From an uncultured Faecalibacterium sp. (lineage in GTDB: Bacteria; Bacillota; Clostridia; Oscillospirales; Ruminococcaceae): 64,000 nt of DNA. A program made the position numbers and the translations under genes. The first letter of the stretch is position 1, and each line of letters starts with the position of its first letter. Below, in pieces: positions 16,878 through 26,153 of the stretch. Below the pieces are notes generated by a model. The model searched no databases. It was not told the DNA's origin and worked only from the letters and a program-made list of their open reading frames with translations. The stretch spans positions 1-64,000 of the forward strand of contig CAKSZE010000001.1 in NCBI GenBank assembly GCA_934525325.1, written 5' to 3'.

Positions 16878-18200
16878 ATGGCAAATAACAATTCCGGCAA
16901 AAACGAAAAGGATCTGGTTTGCAGCTTTTGCGGCAAGCATCAGGACGAAGTGGAGCGCATGATCATTGGCCCCGGGGTCAATATCTGCAGCGAGTGCATC
17001 GGCCTGTGCCACGATCTGCTCTCTGACAAGCCGGATCAGCCCAAAAGCGCCCGTCCGGGACGCGGCAGCGCAAGCCGCGCCCATGTCCAGCCCGCTGCCG
17101 CAGATCTGGATATCAACATCATGACCCCGTCCGAGATCAAGGAAGGTCTGGATCAGTATGTCATCGGTCAGGACGAGGCAAAGCGTGTGCTGTCCGTTTC
17201 GGTCTACAACCACTATAAGCGCATCCTCAGCGGCAAGGGCGGCGATGTGGAACTGCAAAAGTCCAACGTGCTGCTGCTGGGTCCCTCCGGCGTTGGCAAG
17301 ACCCTGTTGGCGCAGACACTGGCCAAGATGCTGGGTGTGCCCTTCGCCATTGCGGATGCCACCACCCTTACCGAGGCCGGTTATGTGGGCGAGGACGTGG
17401 AGAACATTCTGCTCAAGCTGATCCAGGCGGCAGATTTTGATGTGCAGAAGGCACAGATCGGCATCATCTACATTGATGAGATCGACAAGATCACCCGCAA
17501 GAGCGAAAACCCCTCCATCACCCGCGATGTGGGCGGCGAGGGCGTACAGCAGGCACTGCTGAAGATCTTGGAGGGCACTGTCAGCAACGTGCCGCCGCAG
17601 GGTGGCCGCAAGCACCCGCAGCAGGAGTTCATCCAGATCGACACCACCAACATCCTGTTCATCTGCGGCGGTGCTTTTGATGGTCTGGACAAGTATATCC
17701 TGCGCCGCACCGATAAGTCCGCGCTGGGCTTCGGCAGTGCGCTGAAGGATAACTCCACCGAGGCCGAGCGTGCACTGCTGCGCAAGGTGGAGCCCCACGA
17801 TCTGGTCAAGTTCGGCCTGATCCCGGAGCTGATCGGCCGTCTGCCGGTCATCACCGTGCTGGACGATCTGGACGAGGATGCACTGGTGCGTGTGCTCAAG
17901 GAGCCCCGCAACAGTCTGGTCAAGCAGTACAAGGAGCTGCTGGGCATGGATAATGTGGAGCTTACCTTCACGGATGAAGCCCTGCACGCCATTGCCCGCA
18001 AGACCATCGAGCGCAAGACCGGTGCCCGTGGTCTGCGCAGCGTGATGGAAAGCATTCTGCTGCCCATCATGTACGAGGTGCCCAGCGATGCCACCATCAT
18101 CCGCGTGACCGTGGACGAGGACACCGTGGAGGGTGGCGAGGCACATCTGGAATACGGCGCTGTGCGCAAACGCTATAAAAATCAGGTCGCTCTCAGCTGA
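16878..18200 (+). CDS. clpX: Clp protease ATP-binding subunit ClpX
   Basis: AAA+ unfoldase that feeds substrates to ClpP. 440 residues: an N-terminal C4 zinc domain (Cys15, 18, 37, 40), Walker A GPSGVGKT (135-142), Walker [11 protein letters not shown], sensor regions, and an IGF-type ClpP-docking loop replaced by a nearby LGFGS segment (residues ~282-286). Length is normal. It forms a unit with clpP and is closed by a terminator. Confidence 0.97.
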   Translation: MANNNSGKNEKDLVCSFCGKHQDEVERMIIGPGVNICSECIGLCHDLLSDKPDQPKSARPGRGSASRAHVQPAAADLDINIMTPSEIKEGLDQYVIGQDEAKRVLSVSVYNHYKRILSGKGGDVELQKSNVLLLGPSGVGKTLLAQTLAKMLGVPFAIADATTLTEAGYVGEDVENILLKLIQAADFDVQKAQIGIIYIDEIDKITRKSENPSITRDVGGEGVQQALLKILEGTVSNVPPQGGRKHPQQEFIQIDTTNILFICGGAFDGLDKYILRRTDKSALGFGSALKDNSTEAERALLRKVEPHDLVKFGLIPELIGRLPVITVLDDLDEDALVRVLKEPRNSLVKQYKELLGMDNVELTFTDEALHAIARKTIERKTGARGLRSVMESILLPIMYEVPSDATIIRVTVDEDTVEGGEAHLEYGAVRKRYKNQVALS

Positions 18201-18236
18201 CGGCATTGCCGCACAGCAGGGGAGTGTACCCGCCTG

Positions 18237-18282
18237 AAAGCCCTGTTTCGAAAGCTTTTTGCTTTTGGCAGGGCTTTTTGTT
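18237..18282 (+). terminator. Intrinsic terminator after clpX
   Basis: AAAGCCCTG pairs with CAGGGCTTT, with a small internal AAAGC/GCTTT hairpin, followed by T-rich sequence. Confidence 0.8.
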
Positions 18283-18291
18283 TTCAAATTC

Positions 18292-18320
18292 TTGTTTCTG
18301 ACAGGAAAATGTACTATAAT
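18292..18320 (+). promoter_or_regulatory. Promoter for the aminotransferase gene
   Basis: TTGTTT and a perfect TATAAT are 17 bases apart. The start codon lies about 108 bases downstream of the -10. Confidence 0.75.
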
Positions 18321-18427
18321 AGTAAAGTGTGGATCGTGCGGCGTGTGCTCTCTGGCAGGGGCATACCGCAAAAGACGAGCCATAGTATTGGGTAACAGGA
18401 AGAGTACTATAAAGGAGAGTGTATTCA

Positions 18428-19708
18428 ATGGCAAATTATCACGAGATGGATCGCGCTGCGCTGACCGCTGAAAAGGCAGCGCTGGAACAGGCTTATAAGC
18501 AGTTTCAGGCAAAGGGTCTGAAGCTCAATATGGCACGCGGCAAGCCCGGCCCCCACCAGATGGATCTGGCAATGGATCTGCTGAAGATGACCGACTACAC
18601 CACGGATGCCGGCACCGATGCCCGCAACTACGGTGAGCTGGAGGGTCTGAGCGAGGCCCGCGCCCTGTTTGCAGATGTGTTCGGCGTAAAGCCCAACGAG
18701 GTGTTCGTGGGCGGCAACTCCAGCCTGCAGCTGATGTATAACCTCATCAATATCGGTTATGTGTTCGGCTTCCCGGAGTCTCCCTGCCCCTGGTCTCAGG
18801 TGGAGAAGCGCAAGTTCCTCTGCCCGGTGCCCGGCTATGACCGTCACTTTGCCATCACTGAGGAGTTCGGCTTTGAGCTCATCAGCGTGCCTATGACCCC
18901 CAACGGCCCCGATATGGACGTTGTGGAAAAGCTGGTGGCTGAGGATGATACCATCAAGGGTATCTGGTGCGTACCGCAGTACTCCAACCCCGATGGCTAC
19001 ACTTACAGTGATGAGACCATCGAGCGCTTTGCCAAGATGAAGACCGCCGCCCCGGATTTCAAGATCTTCTGGGATGAGGCCTACATCGTCCACCACCTGA
19101 CCGAGGAGATTATCGAGACCCCCGTTCTGCTGAACGTGAGCAAGAAGTACGGCACGCAGGATCGCGTGTTCATGTTCACTTCTACCAGCAAGATCACCTT
19201 CCCGGGTGCCGGTGTTTCTGCCATTGCCTGCAGCGACAACAGCATGAAGTATATGTGCAAGCGCTTTGCCGTGATGATCATCAGCTACGATAAGATGAAC
19301 CAGCTGCGCCATGTCCGCTTCCTGAAGAACAAGGAAGGTGTTCTGGCACACATGGCAAAGCACCGCCGCCGTCTGGTGCCCTGCTTCGATGCCGTCAAGA
19401 CCGCCTTTGCCGCCAACCTCACCCCCTGCGGCGATATTGCCCACTGGACCAACCCCAAGGGCGGCTACTTCATCAGCCTGTATGTCATGCCCGGCTGCGC
19501 TAAGCGTGTGGCAGACCTGTGCAAGGATGCAGGTCTGGTGCTGACCGGTGCAGGCTCCGCTTACCCGTACCACAAGGACCCGCAGGATTCTCACCTGCGC
19601 ATCGCCCCCACTTATCCCAGTCTGGACGAGGTGGAGACCGCTTCCGAGCTGCTGTGCGTCTGCGTGCGTCTGGCCGTTGTGGAAAAGCTGCTGGCTGATA
19701 TGGCATAA
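18428..19708 (+). CDS. Class I aminotransferase, aspartate aminotransferase-like (subgroup Ic)
   Basis: PLP enzyme of 426 residues. The N-terminal LNMARGKPGPHQMDLAMDL, the region NSSLQLMYNLI, and the PLP lysine in FTSTSKITFPGAG match the group of bacterial aspartate aminotransferases often called type Ic. It probably exchanges amino groups between aspartate and 2-oxoglutarate, but substrate range cannot be read from sequence. ATG 18428 follows AGGAG at 18413-18417. It is monocistronic, with its own promoter and terminator. Confidence 0.85.
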   Translation: MANYHEMDRAALTAEKAALEQAYKQFQAKGLKLNMARGKPGPHQMDLAMDLLKMTDYTTDAGTDARNYGELEGLSEARALFADVFGVKPNEVFVGGNSSLQLMYNLINIGYVFGFPESPCPWSQVEKRKFLCPVPGYDRHFAITEEFGFELISVPMTPNGPDMDVVEKLVAEDDTIKGIWCVPQYSNPDGYTYSDETIERFAKMKTAAPDFKIFWDEAYIVHHLTEEIIETPVLLNVSKKYGTQDRVFMFTSTSKITFPGAGVSAIACSDNSMKYMCKRFAVMIISYDKMNQLRHVRFLKNKEGVLAHMAKHRRRLVPCFDAVKTAFAANLTPCGDIAHWTNPKGGYFISLYVMPGCAKRVADLCKDAGLVLTGAGSAYPYHKDPQDSHLRIAPTYPSLDEVETASELLCVCVRLAVVEKLLADMA

Positions 19709-19730
19709 AGCTTGAAATAATTTGTATATT

Positions 19731-19771
19731 CTCCTCTGCGGGGCTCTTTGCAGGGCTGGCAGGGGAGTTTT
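19731..19771 (+). terminator. Intrinsic terminator after the aminotransferase gene
   Basis: CTCCTCTGC pairs with GCAGGGGAG (one wobble) and is followed by TTTTA. Confidence 0.72.
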
Positions 19772-19811
19772 ATCACAGAAAGGTCGGCACGACGGCTGCT
19801 CTGTGAGGAGA

Positions 19812-19884
19812 GGAACCGTCGGCAAAACTTGCGGTTCACAACAAAAACGGCTGCGGCTGCACAGCCGCCGCTTTTGGAGGTTCC
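19812..19884 (+). promoter_or_regulatory. secDF leader with alternative pairings near the ribosome binding site
   Basis: GAACCG (19813-19818) can pair with CGGTTC (19832-19837), or the overlapping GGAACC (19812-19817) can pair with GGTTCC (19879-19884), which includes the last two bases of the GGAGG ribosome binding site. A separate hairpin, GCGGCT/AGCCGC (19853-19868), sits just before it. The two uses of GGAACC exclude each other. Confidence 0.35.
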
Positions 19885-19890
19885 CGACTT

Positions 19891-22224
19891 ATGAAAACAA
19901 AAGGCAAAGCATGGCAGCTGGTCGTTACCGCGCTGCTGATCGTTGTGTTTGTCTACACCGCCTTTTTTGGCGTGGCGGCAAAATACGGCGATGTGACCAC
20001 CACCTACATCAAGGGTGCAAAGGATATCCGCTTTGGTGTGGATATCAAGGGCGGCGTCAACGTCACCTTTGTGCCCTCAGATGGCTACGATGCCACGGAC
20101 GAGCAGCTGGATGCCGCCCGTCTGGTCATCGAGAACCGTCTGGTCGCGTTGAACGTGACCGACTACGAGCTGTATGTGGATAACAACTCCGACAGCCTGA
20201 TTTTGGAGTTCCCGTGGCAGTCCGGCGAGACGGATTTTGACCCCGAGTCTGCCATTCAGGAGATCGGCACCACCGCCTACCTGACCTTCCGCGAGGGAGC
20301 CGGCAAGGACGGCGAGCTGATTCTGGACGGTTCCATGGTCGAAAGCGCTTCGGCACAGTACGGCGCTGTGAGCAACGGCGGTAGTTCTGAATATTACGTC
20401 GCCCTCAAGTTCACCACCGAGGGTGCCAAGGCCTTTGGCGATGCCACCACCAAGCTGGCCGCCGATAAGGGCAGCATCAGCATCTGGCTGGACGACGAGA
20501 ACGTGAGCACCGCCACCGTCAACACCGCCATCACCGACGGACAGGCTATCATCACCAGTTCGGCCTCCAACCCCTTTACGCAGGATGCCGTGGTCAAGAT
20601 GGCACGCCAGATCAACTCCGGTGCGTTGCCCTTTGCTTTGAGCGTGGACAGCTACTCCACCGTGAGCCCCAGTCTGGGCGAAAACAGCCTTGGTGCCATG
20701 GTGCTGGCCGGCCTGATCGCCTTTGCCCTCATCGTGGTGTTCATGACGGTGCTGTACCGTCTGCCGGGCTTTCTGGCCTGCATCGCGCTGGCCGGTCAGG
20801 TGGCGGCTACGCTGGCCTTTGTGTCCGGCTACTTCCCGGTATTTGAAAGCTTCACCCTGACCCTGCCCGGTATCGCAGGTATCATTCTGGCCATCGGCAT
20901 GGGCGTGGATGCCAACGTCATCACCGCCGAGCGCATCAAGGAGGAGCTGAAAAACGGCAAATCTCTGGATGGCGCACTGAAGAGCGGCTTTGCCCGCGGC
21001 CTGACCCCCATCATTGACGGCAACGTGACCATCGTCATCGTGGCCATCGTGCTCATGGGTGCCTTCGGCCCCTCGGATGGCCTGTTTGCCAAGGCACTGC
21101 ACTTTGTGTTCTTCGCTTTCGGTCCCTCTACCGCAGGTACCATCTACGCCTTCGGCTATACGCTGCTTACCGGCGTGCTGCTGAACTTCGTGTTCGGTGT
21201 GTTCGCTACCCGTGTGATGATCCGCGGCGCAGCCGCCATCAAGGCACTGCGCAACCCGTGGCTGTACGGTGCTGCAAAGCCCGGGCAGGAAAAGGCAGAA
21301 AAGAAGCCGGTGGATTTCGTAGCCCTGCGCAAAAAGTTCCTGACCTTCTCTGCCTGCCTGATGGCCGTTATCCTGCTGTGCGCCGCAGTGTTCGGTGTGC
21401 ATCTGGATACCGAGTTCACCGGCGGTGCTATGATCACCCTGTCCTACGAGGGCAGTTTTGATCAGTCCGCTGTGCAAAAGACCGTCGCTGCAGCGCTGGA
21501 AAACACCGGCCTGACTTTGCAGACCGGCGAGAACGTAGCCACCGGCGACCAGACCCTGAAGATCTCCATGCCCGGCACCGAGACCGTGACCACCGAGCAG
21601 GTGGAGAACCTGCTGGATTCCCTGAACGAGAACTACCCGGATAACCAGTTTGCCCAGCTGTCCCTGAGCAACGTCAGCGCAGCCATGGGTACCAAGTTCC
21701 TGCAGAAGAGCCTGGTGGCTGTGGTGTTTGCACTGGTGCTCATTCTGCTGTATATTGCCCTGCGCTTCAAGAATATCGGCGGTCTGACCGGCGGTATGAT
21801 GGCAGTGCTGGCGCTGGTCAACGACCTGATGGTGGTGTTTGGCACCTTTGTGCTACTGCGCACCGCACTGGACGGCAACTTTATTGCCGCCATGCTCACC
21901 ATCCTCGGCTACTCCATCAACGATACCGTTGTGGTGTACGACCGTATCCGCGAGAACCGCGCCCTCATGGGCAAAAAGGGCAGCTTTGAGGAGCTGGTCA
22001 ACCAGTCGGTCAACCAGTCTGCCCGCCGCACCCTGATCACCACCATCACCACCGTGATGGCACTGGGCGTGATGTGCATCGTGGCAAAGCTCTACGGTCT
22101 GGACAGCATCTTCACCTTTGCATTCCCGCTGATGATGGGTATGATCAGCGGCGTGTACACCTCTCTGTGCGTTTCCACCTCGGCATGGGTGCTGTGGAGC
22201 GAGCGCAGCAAAAAGAAAAACTGA
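19891..22224 (+). CDS. secDF: Fused protein translocase subunit SecDF
   Basis: Membrane partner of SecYEG that uses the proton gradient to help pull proteins out. 777 residues contain both halves in one chain: SecD (N-terminal membrane helix, [13 protein letters not shown], a periplasmic-side domain, then membrane block with [17 protein letters not shown]) and SecF (from about residue 475, [14 protein letters not shown], then [18 protein letters not shown]). ATG 19891 follows GGAGG at 19876-19880. Most Clostridia have separate secD and secF, so the fusion is a lineage feature. No yajC is adjacent. Confidence 0.95.
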   Translation: MKTKGKAWQLVVTALLIVVFVYTAFFGVAAKYGDVTTTYIKGAKDIRFGVDIKGGVNVTFVPSDGYDATDEQLDAARLVIENRLVALNVTDYELYVDNNSDSLILEFPWQSGETDFDPESAIQEIGTTAYLTFREGAGKDGELILDGSMVESASAQYGAVSNGGSSEYYVALKFTTEGAKAFGDATTKLAADKGSISIWLDDENVSTATVNTAITDGQAIITSSASNPFTQDAVVKMARQINSGALPFALSVDSYSTVSPSLGENSLGAMVLAGLIAFALIVVFMTVLYRLPGFLACIALAGQVAATLAFVSGYFPVFESFTLTLPGIAGIILAIGMGVDANVITAERIKEELKNGKSLDGALKSGFARGLTPIIDGNVTIVIVAIVLMGAFGPSDGLFAKALHFVFFAFGPSTAGTIYAFGYTLLTGVLLNFVFGVFATRVMIRGAAAIKALRNPWLYGAAKPGQEKAEKKPVDFVALRKKFLTFSACLMAVILLCAAVFGVHLDTEFTGGAMITLSYEGSFDQSAVQKTVAAALENTGLTLQTGENVATGDQTLKISMPGTETVTTEQVENLLDSLNENYPDNQFAQLSLSNVSAAMGTKFLQKSLVAVVFALVLILLYIALRFKNIGGLTGGMMAVLALVNDLMVVFGTFVLLRTALDGNFIAAMLTILGYSINDTVVVYDRIRENRALMGKKGSFEELVNQSVNQSARRTLITTITTVMALGVMCIVAKLYGLDSIFTFAFPLMMGMISGVYTSLCVSTSAWVLWSERSKKKN

Positions 22225-22240
22225 GGCGGAGGAACAAGAG

Positions 22241-22708
22241 ATGAAGTGCCCTTATTGCGGTGCGGAGGAATCCAAGGTGATCGACTCCCGCCCCACGGAA
22301 GATAACGAGCGCATCCGCCGCCGCCGCGAGTGCCTGAACTGCCACATGCGCTTTACCACCTATGAGGTGGTGGAAACGGTGCCGCTTGTGGTCATCAAAA
22401 AGGACAACTCCCGCGAACCCTTTGACCGGCAGAAGCTGTTCAACGCCATGCTGCGTGCCTGTGCCAAGCGTCCTATCAGCTACGAAACGCTGGAGCGCGC
22501 CGTTAGCAGCATCGAGCAGTCCCTGTTCAGCTCCTACGACCGCGAGATCCCCAGTGTGCGCATTGGCGAGTTGACCATGGAGGAGCTGAAAAAGATCGAC
22601 GAGGTGGCCTATATCCGCTTTGCTTCGGTCTACCGCCAGTTTGCGGACGTGGAAAGCTTCCTTGATGAACTGAAAAAGCTTGTGGGCGACCGCAAGGAAA
22701 ACCAGTAA
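22241..22708 (+). CDS. nrdR: Transcriptional repressor NrdR
   Basis: Represses ribonucleotide reductase genes in response to ATP and dATP. 155 residues: a zinc ribbon with Cys3, Cys6, Cys31 and Cys34, the basic DNA-binding stretch [10 protein letters not shown], and an ATP-cone ([20 protein letters not shown]). No nrd gene is nearby, so its targets lie elsewhere. It follows secDF by 16 bases and ends at a terminator. Confidence 0.96.
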   Translation: MKCPYCGAEESKVIDSRPTEDNERIRRRRECLNCHMRFTTYEVVETVPLVVIKKDNSREPFDRQKLFNAMLRACAKRPISYETLERAVSSIEQSLFSSYDREIPSVRIGELTMEELKKIDEVAYIRFASVYRQFADVESFLDELKKLVGDRKENQ

Positions 22709-22719
22709 ATTATAACTTG

Positions 22720-22759
22720 AAAAGGACACTGCACGAAGCACTGTGCAGTGTCCTTTTTT
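22720..22759 (+). terminator. Intrinsic terminator after nrdR, probably bidirectional
   Basis: A 14-bp stem, AAAGGACACTGCAC with GTGCAGTGTCCTTT, has A before it and T after it, so it could also stop transcription of the minus-strand DUF4363 gene that ends at 22767. Confidence 0.85.
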
Positions 22760-22766
22760 GCTCATC

Positions 22767-23135
22767 TTACACCAGCCGCCGGGCAAGCCATCCCAGCCGC
22801 TCCACCTCTACCTGTGCGCGGCGCAGCTCGCCCAGCGCGTCCTCTGTGGCTTGCTGCTCCAGATAGCCGTCTGCCGCCCGCAGCGCAGCTTCCAGCTCGG
22901 TGTAGTCGGCCGTGCGCAGCAGATGGCTCATGGTCTCGCGCATGGTGTCGCACAGCTCTGCGCCCTCGGCAAGCGCCTGCCGCGCAGTGGAAAAATCCTT
23001 TTGCCGCACAGCCTCAAGGGCACAGTTCAAGTCGGCTGAGATATCCTGTGCAAAGCCCTGCACCCGTCCGCTGCTGTAAAGGGATACCCCCAGCAGCACG
23101 GCTACGATCAGGATACACGCATAGATTCGCTTCAT
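22767..23135 (-). CDS. DUF4363 family membrane-anchored protein
   Basis: 122 residues: a short basic start, one N-terminal membrane segment (MKRIYACILIVAVLLGVSLY) and an outer domain of alanine- and glutamate-rich helices. This matches the DUF4363 proteins that accompany DUF421 proteins in Clostridia. Start at 23135 has GGAGGAAAAGG just upstream and overlaps the stop of the DUF421 gene (ATGA). Function is unknown. Confidence 0.75.
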   Translation of the reverse strand: MKRIYACILIVAVLLGVSLYSSGRVQGFAQDISADLNCALEAVRQKDFSTARQALAEGAELCDTMRETMSHLLRTADYTELEAALRAADGYLEQQATEDALGELRRAQVEVERLGWLARRLV

Positions 23136-23824
23136 CCTTTTCCTCCCGGCTGACGGCCTTCCTTTTTCAGCAGAAAATAGTCCTCGGTCTCGTTGCCGAT
23201 AAGCAGCAGAATCTCCTGTGGCAGAACCGTGTTTGCCGTGGCGGTGCGTTCCAGCCACGCACGGTCTTTTCCGCACCAGCGCAGATTATCCTCCAACACC
23301 TGCCCGTCCAGCACAAAGGGAATGGTGGCCTGCGTCTGCTGCACCTTCAGCTGCAAATCGGACAGGGTAGCCGCTTCCTGTTCCGGGCGCAGCGCCGCCG
23401 ACAGCGTGCCGTTTGTTTCAATCACGGCGTATGACACCCTGCGTGGGTCAAAGATGTCCTTGCCGCGCAGCGCCTCCATCAGGTCTGCGGTGGTCAGCCG
23501 CAGCATCCGCAAAGCGTTTTGGTCGATCTTCCCGTCCAGAATGACCGTTTTGGGACGCCCGGAGAGAAAATTGAAGAACTTTTGACTGCGGAAGCTCACC
23601 ACTGAACCCAGCAGCTCCAGTGCCGCAATGAGGAACAGCGGGATGAGACTGGCGGTGATGGGCACGTCCTCGGATTCAATGGAGATGGACGCCAGATTGG
23701 AGATCAGGATGGTGGATACCAGCTCCTCCGGCTGCAATTCTCCCAACTGACGTTTGCCCATCAGCCGCATGGCAAACAAAACGCAGAGATACAGGATAAT
23801 GGTGCGGCAAAGCAGCAATTTCAT
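23132..23824 (-). CDS. DUF421 (YetF-family) membrane protein
   Basis: 230 residues with three N-terminal membrane segments and the family sequence RTIILYLCVLFAMRLMGKRQ, LGELQPEELVSTILISNLAS, then a soluble part containing GRPKTVILDGKID and RLTTADLMEALRGKDIFD. YetF-type proteins are of uncertain function; relatives are found on spore membranes in Bacilli and near germination genes. Start at 23824 has GGGAGG upstream. It is transcribed away from the GerA-type operon, with only 77 bases between. Confidence 0.85.
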   Translation of the reverse strand: MKLLLCRTIILYLCVLFAMRLMGKRQLGELQPEELVSTILISNLASISIESEDVPITASLIPLFLIAALELLGSVVSFRSQKFFNFLSGRPKTVILDGKIDQNALRMLRLTTADLMEALRGKDIFDPRRVSYAVIETNGTLSAALRPEQEAATLSDLQLKVQQTQATIPFVLDGQVLEDNLRWCGKDRAWLERTATANTVLPQEILLLIGNETEDYFLLKKEGRQPGGKG

Positions 23825-23901
23825 GCACAAACCCTCCCGGTGCGGTGTGCGCGGCGTATTCCGCTGCGGCAAAGCGGGCATACTGCACACACAAAGGAGT
23901 G

Positions 23902-25368
23902 ATGGATGTGCAGCAGCTTTCGCAAAGCCTTGCGGATAATCTATCCGCGCTTGATGCTAGGTTTGGCAAATCGGCAGATTATTATGCGAAGAAGATTGTT
24001 TTGTACGGCTGCCCGGGGTGTATCGTGCTGTTTGACGGCATGGCAAGCCTTGATTCGCTCTGGGAACTGTTGCTGGACGCCGCCGGACGACAGTCTGCTT
24101 CTGTCCGGCTTACCGGCGCACAGGCCTATGCGCATATCCTGCACGGCTCGGCTTTTCCCGCAGAGAGTGCCCCGGTGCAGGATATGCCGCAGCTCGTTGC
24201 GCGGCTGACCGCCGGCATGGCGGTGCTGCTCTTGGATGGGTGCAGCAGCGGCATTGCCTTTTCGGTGCAGGGGCTCAAGTTCCGCTCCGTGGAAGAGCCC
24301 TCCGGCGAGGGCAACCTCCGCGGCAGCAGGGAAGGCTTTACCGACCTGCTGCGGGTGAACCTGAGCCTTTTGCGCCGTCTTGTCCGTACCGATACCCTTG
24401 TGCAGGAGACAGCACAGGCGCATACTAGCTGCAACACCGAGTACGCCCTTTGCTACTGCAAGGATCGTGCCGACCCCGCTATGGTACAGCGGGTGCGCAC
24501 CATTTTGCAAAGCGCAAGGCCGGAACTGCTGCTGGATTCCAGCTATTTCGTGCCGTGGCTGCTGCCCGGCAAGGTGCGGCTGTTCACTCCCGTGTACTAC
24601 ACCGAGCGCCCGGCGGTCGCCGCCGCGAAGCTCTGCGAGGGAAAGCTGGTAATTTTGGTCAACGGCAGCCCCTCAGCGCTGGTGCTGCCCGCGCTCTTCA
24701 GCGAGCAGTTCGAGTGTCTGGACGACTACGCTTCCACAGCTGCCTTTTCCTCTTTTTTGCGGGTGCTGAAATATTTTTCATTCTACCTTACGGTGTTCTT
24801 GCCGGGGGTATTTGTGTGCGTGGCGGTGTATCTGCCGGAACTATTGCCCCCGCAGCTGCTGTATAAGATCGAAGCCGCTGAAAAGGCCACGCCGCTGCCC
24901 CTGTTTGCCGAGATGCTGCTGGTCATCCTGATCTTAGAGATCATCCGGGAAGCCGGGCTGCGGATGCCGCAGTCTCTGGGGCACTCGGTCAGTCTGGTGT
25001 CGGCGCTCATCATCGGCGACGCTGCTATTGCCACCGGGCTTATGAGCACCCCGGTCATCTTTGTGGCCAGCATCACCGCCATTGCGGTCTTTGTCACCCC
25101 GGGCTTATACGAGCCTGCCACCCTGCTGCGCATCGGCACGGTGCTTCTGGCAGGACTTGCCGGGCCGGTGGGGCTGGCAGCGGCATTTTTCGGCTTTCTG
25201 CTCAGCATCGTCAGCACCGAAGCACTGGGCGTGCCATACCTTGCGCCGCACCCGTTCCCGCAGCAGCCGCTTTCCGAGGACGGCGTTCTGCGCCGCAACT
25301 ACCGGCAGCTGTCCCGGCACGGGTTCAATATCTGGCAAAAGCGGGAGAGGGGGAAACGGAAGCCATGA
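23902..25368 (+). CDS. Spore germination protein, GerA-A type
   Basis: 488 residues. The N-terminal soluble half (LGDNLSALDARFG-like start, then a domain with LLLDGCSSGIAFSVQGLKFR and VEEPSGEGNLRGSREGFTD) and the membrane half (FLPGVFVCVAVYLPELLP, LILEIIREAGLRMP, VSLVSALIIGDAAIATGLMS) match the A subunit of nutrient receptors that trigger spore germination. ATG 23902 is only 2 bases after AAGGAG (23894-23899); GTG 23908 has an 8-base gap and may be the true start. It overlaps the next gene by 4 bases. Confidence 0.9.
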   Translation: MDVQQLSQSLADNLSALDARFGKSADYYAKKIVLYGCPGCIVLFDGMASLDSLWELLLDAAGRQSASVRLTGAQAYAHILHGSAFPAESAPVQDMPQLVARLTAGMAVLLLDGCSSGIAFSVQGLKFRSVEEPSGEGNLRGSREGFTDLLRVNLSLLRRLVRTDTLVQETAQAHTSCNTEYALCYCKDRADPAMVQRVRTILQSARPELLLDSSYFVPWLLPGKVRLFTPVYYTERPAVAAAKLCEGKLVILVNGSPSALVLPALFSEQFECLDDYASTAAFSSFLRVLKYFSFYLTVFLPGVFVCVAVYLPELLPPQLLYKIEAAEKATPLPLFAEMLLVILILEIIREAGLRMPQSLGHSVSLVSALIIGDAAIATGLMSTPVIFVASITAIAVFVTPGLYEPATLLRIGTVLLAGLAGPVGLAAAFFGFLLSIVSTEALGVPYLAPHPFPQQPLSEDGVLRRNYRQLSRHGFNIWQKRERGKRKP

Positions 25369-26153
25369 AGCAGCAAGCAGAATATTTTACCCCGGCAGTG
25401 CTGACCCTCAGCGTGGTCACGGCAGCAATGGCAGACGGTATCCCGCAGGGCGTCCCGGCGCGCCAGGCACTGTGGCTGGGCGCAGTCAGTACGGTGTGCC
25501 TGTGCATTCTTTCGGCACTGGCAGCGGCGGCATTGCGGGGCAAAGTGCCCTCCTTTGCGGTGCGGCTGGCACTGACAACCGGGTTATTTATAGAGCTGGT
25601 GCACACCCTCGCGCAGGCGCAAGGACTGTGCGCGGCAGAGTTTTCCTCCATGGCACTGCTGGGCTTTCTGCCGCTGCTGCTCTGGGCGGGGTGGGGCATC
25701 CGTCCCGCAAGCTGGAATGCCTCGGCGCGGGTGCTGTGGTGGTTCGCTGCCGTGGGCGGCGTGGTCTGCCTGCTGGGGCTTGCAGGGCAGCTGCACTGGT
25801 ATCGGTTGTTTGCCCCGGCACAGCCGACTGGAACAAACTGGAACGTACCAGTCTACGCAGAATACTTTGCTGGGGCGCTTCTGTGCGGTGCGCGGTCTGC
25901 CCGCCGCACGGTCTGGCTGCCGGTATGGGGTTTTGTGGTGCAGGCAGCGGCTTTGCTGGGCGGGGCTTTGCTGTTTGGCAGCGGTGCATACCCTCGGCTG
26001 GAACTGCTGCGGGCGTGGAGCGGCGGCAGCTTTTCCCGCATGGATGCGCTGCTTTTGCTGCTGTGGCTGCTGTGCGCTGTCTACCGGGCAGCCATGCTGT
26101 GCGCCGCCATCCGCTTGCTCTGGCAGCAGCCGGAAGCGGAGGTGCAGCCATGA
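25365..26153 (+). CDS. GerA-B-type germinant receptor membrane subunit, short form
   Basis: 262 residues, almost wholly hydrophobic, with about seven or eight membrane segments. Position between A- and C-type genes, with ATGA overlaps on both sides, supports the B subunit (an amino-acid-permease-like transporter fold). The usual B subunit has about 360 residues and ten segments, so this one is short, yet the frame is open and ends cleanly at the next start. Direct sequence resemblance is weak; the call rests mainly on context. Confidence 0.65.
   Translation: MKQQAEYFTPAVLTLSVVTAAMADGIPQGVPARQALWLGAVSTVCLCILSALAAAALRGKVPSFAVRLALTTGLFIELVHTLAQAQGLCAAEFSSMALLGFLPLLLWAGWGIRPASWNASARVLWWFAAVGGVVCLLGLAGQLHWYRLFAPAQPTGTNWNVPVYAEYFAGALLCGARSARRTVWLPVWGFVVQAAALLGGALLFGSGAYPRLELLRAWSGGSFSRMDALLLLLWLLCAVYRAAMLCAAIRLLWQQPEAEVQP

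Noticed and set aside
16155-18512. A minus-strand open frame of 785 codons opposite clpP and clpX
   Set aside because: Same antisense pattern, spanning two known genes and their spacers, without start signals.
19829-19894. A 21-codon frame from TTG overlapping the secDF start, considered as a leader peptide
   Set aside because: The only purine-rich site upstream (AGGAG at 19806-19810) is about 18 bases away, too far, and the start codon is weak.
25365-26153. The short GerA-B-type gene as a pseudogene
   Set aside because: The frame is intact, overlaps both neighbours by ATGA, and keeps hydrophobic segments throughout, so there is no sign of decay beyond its length.
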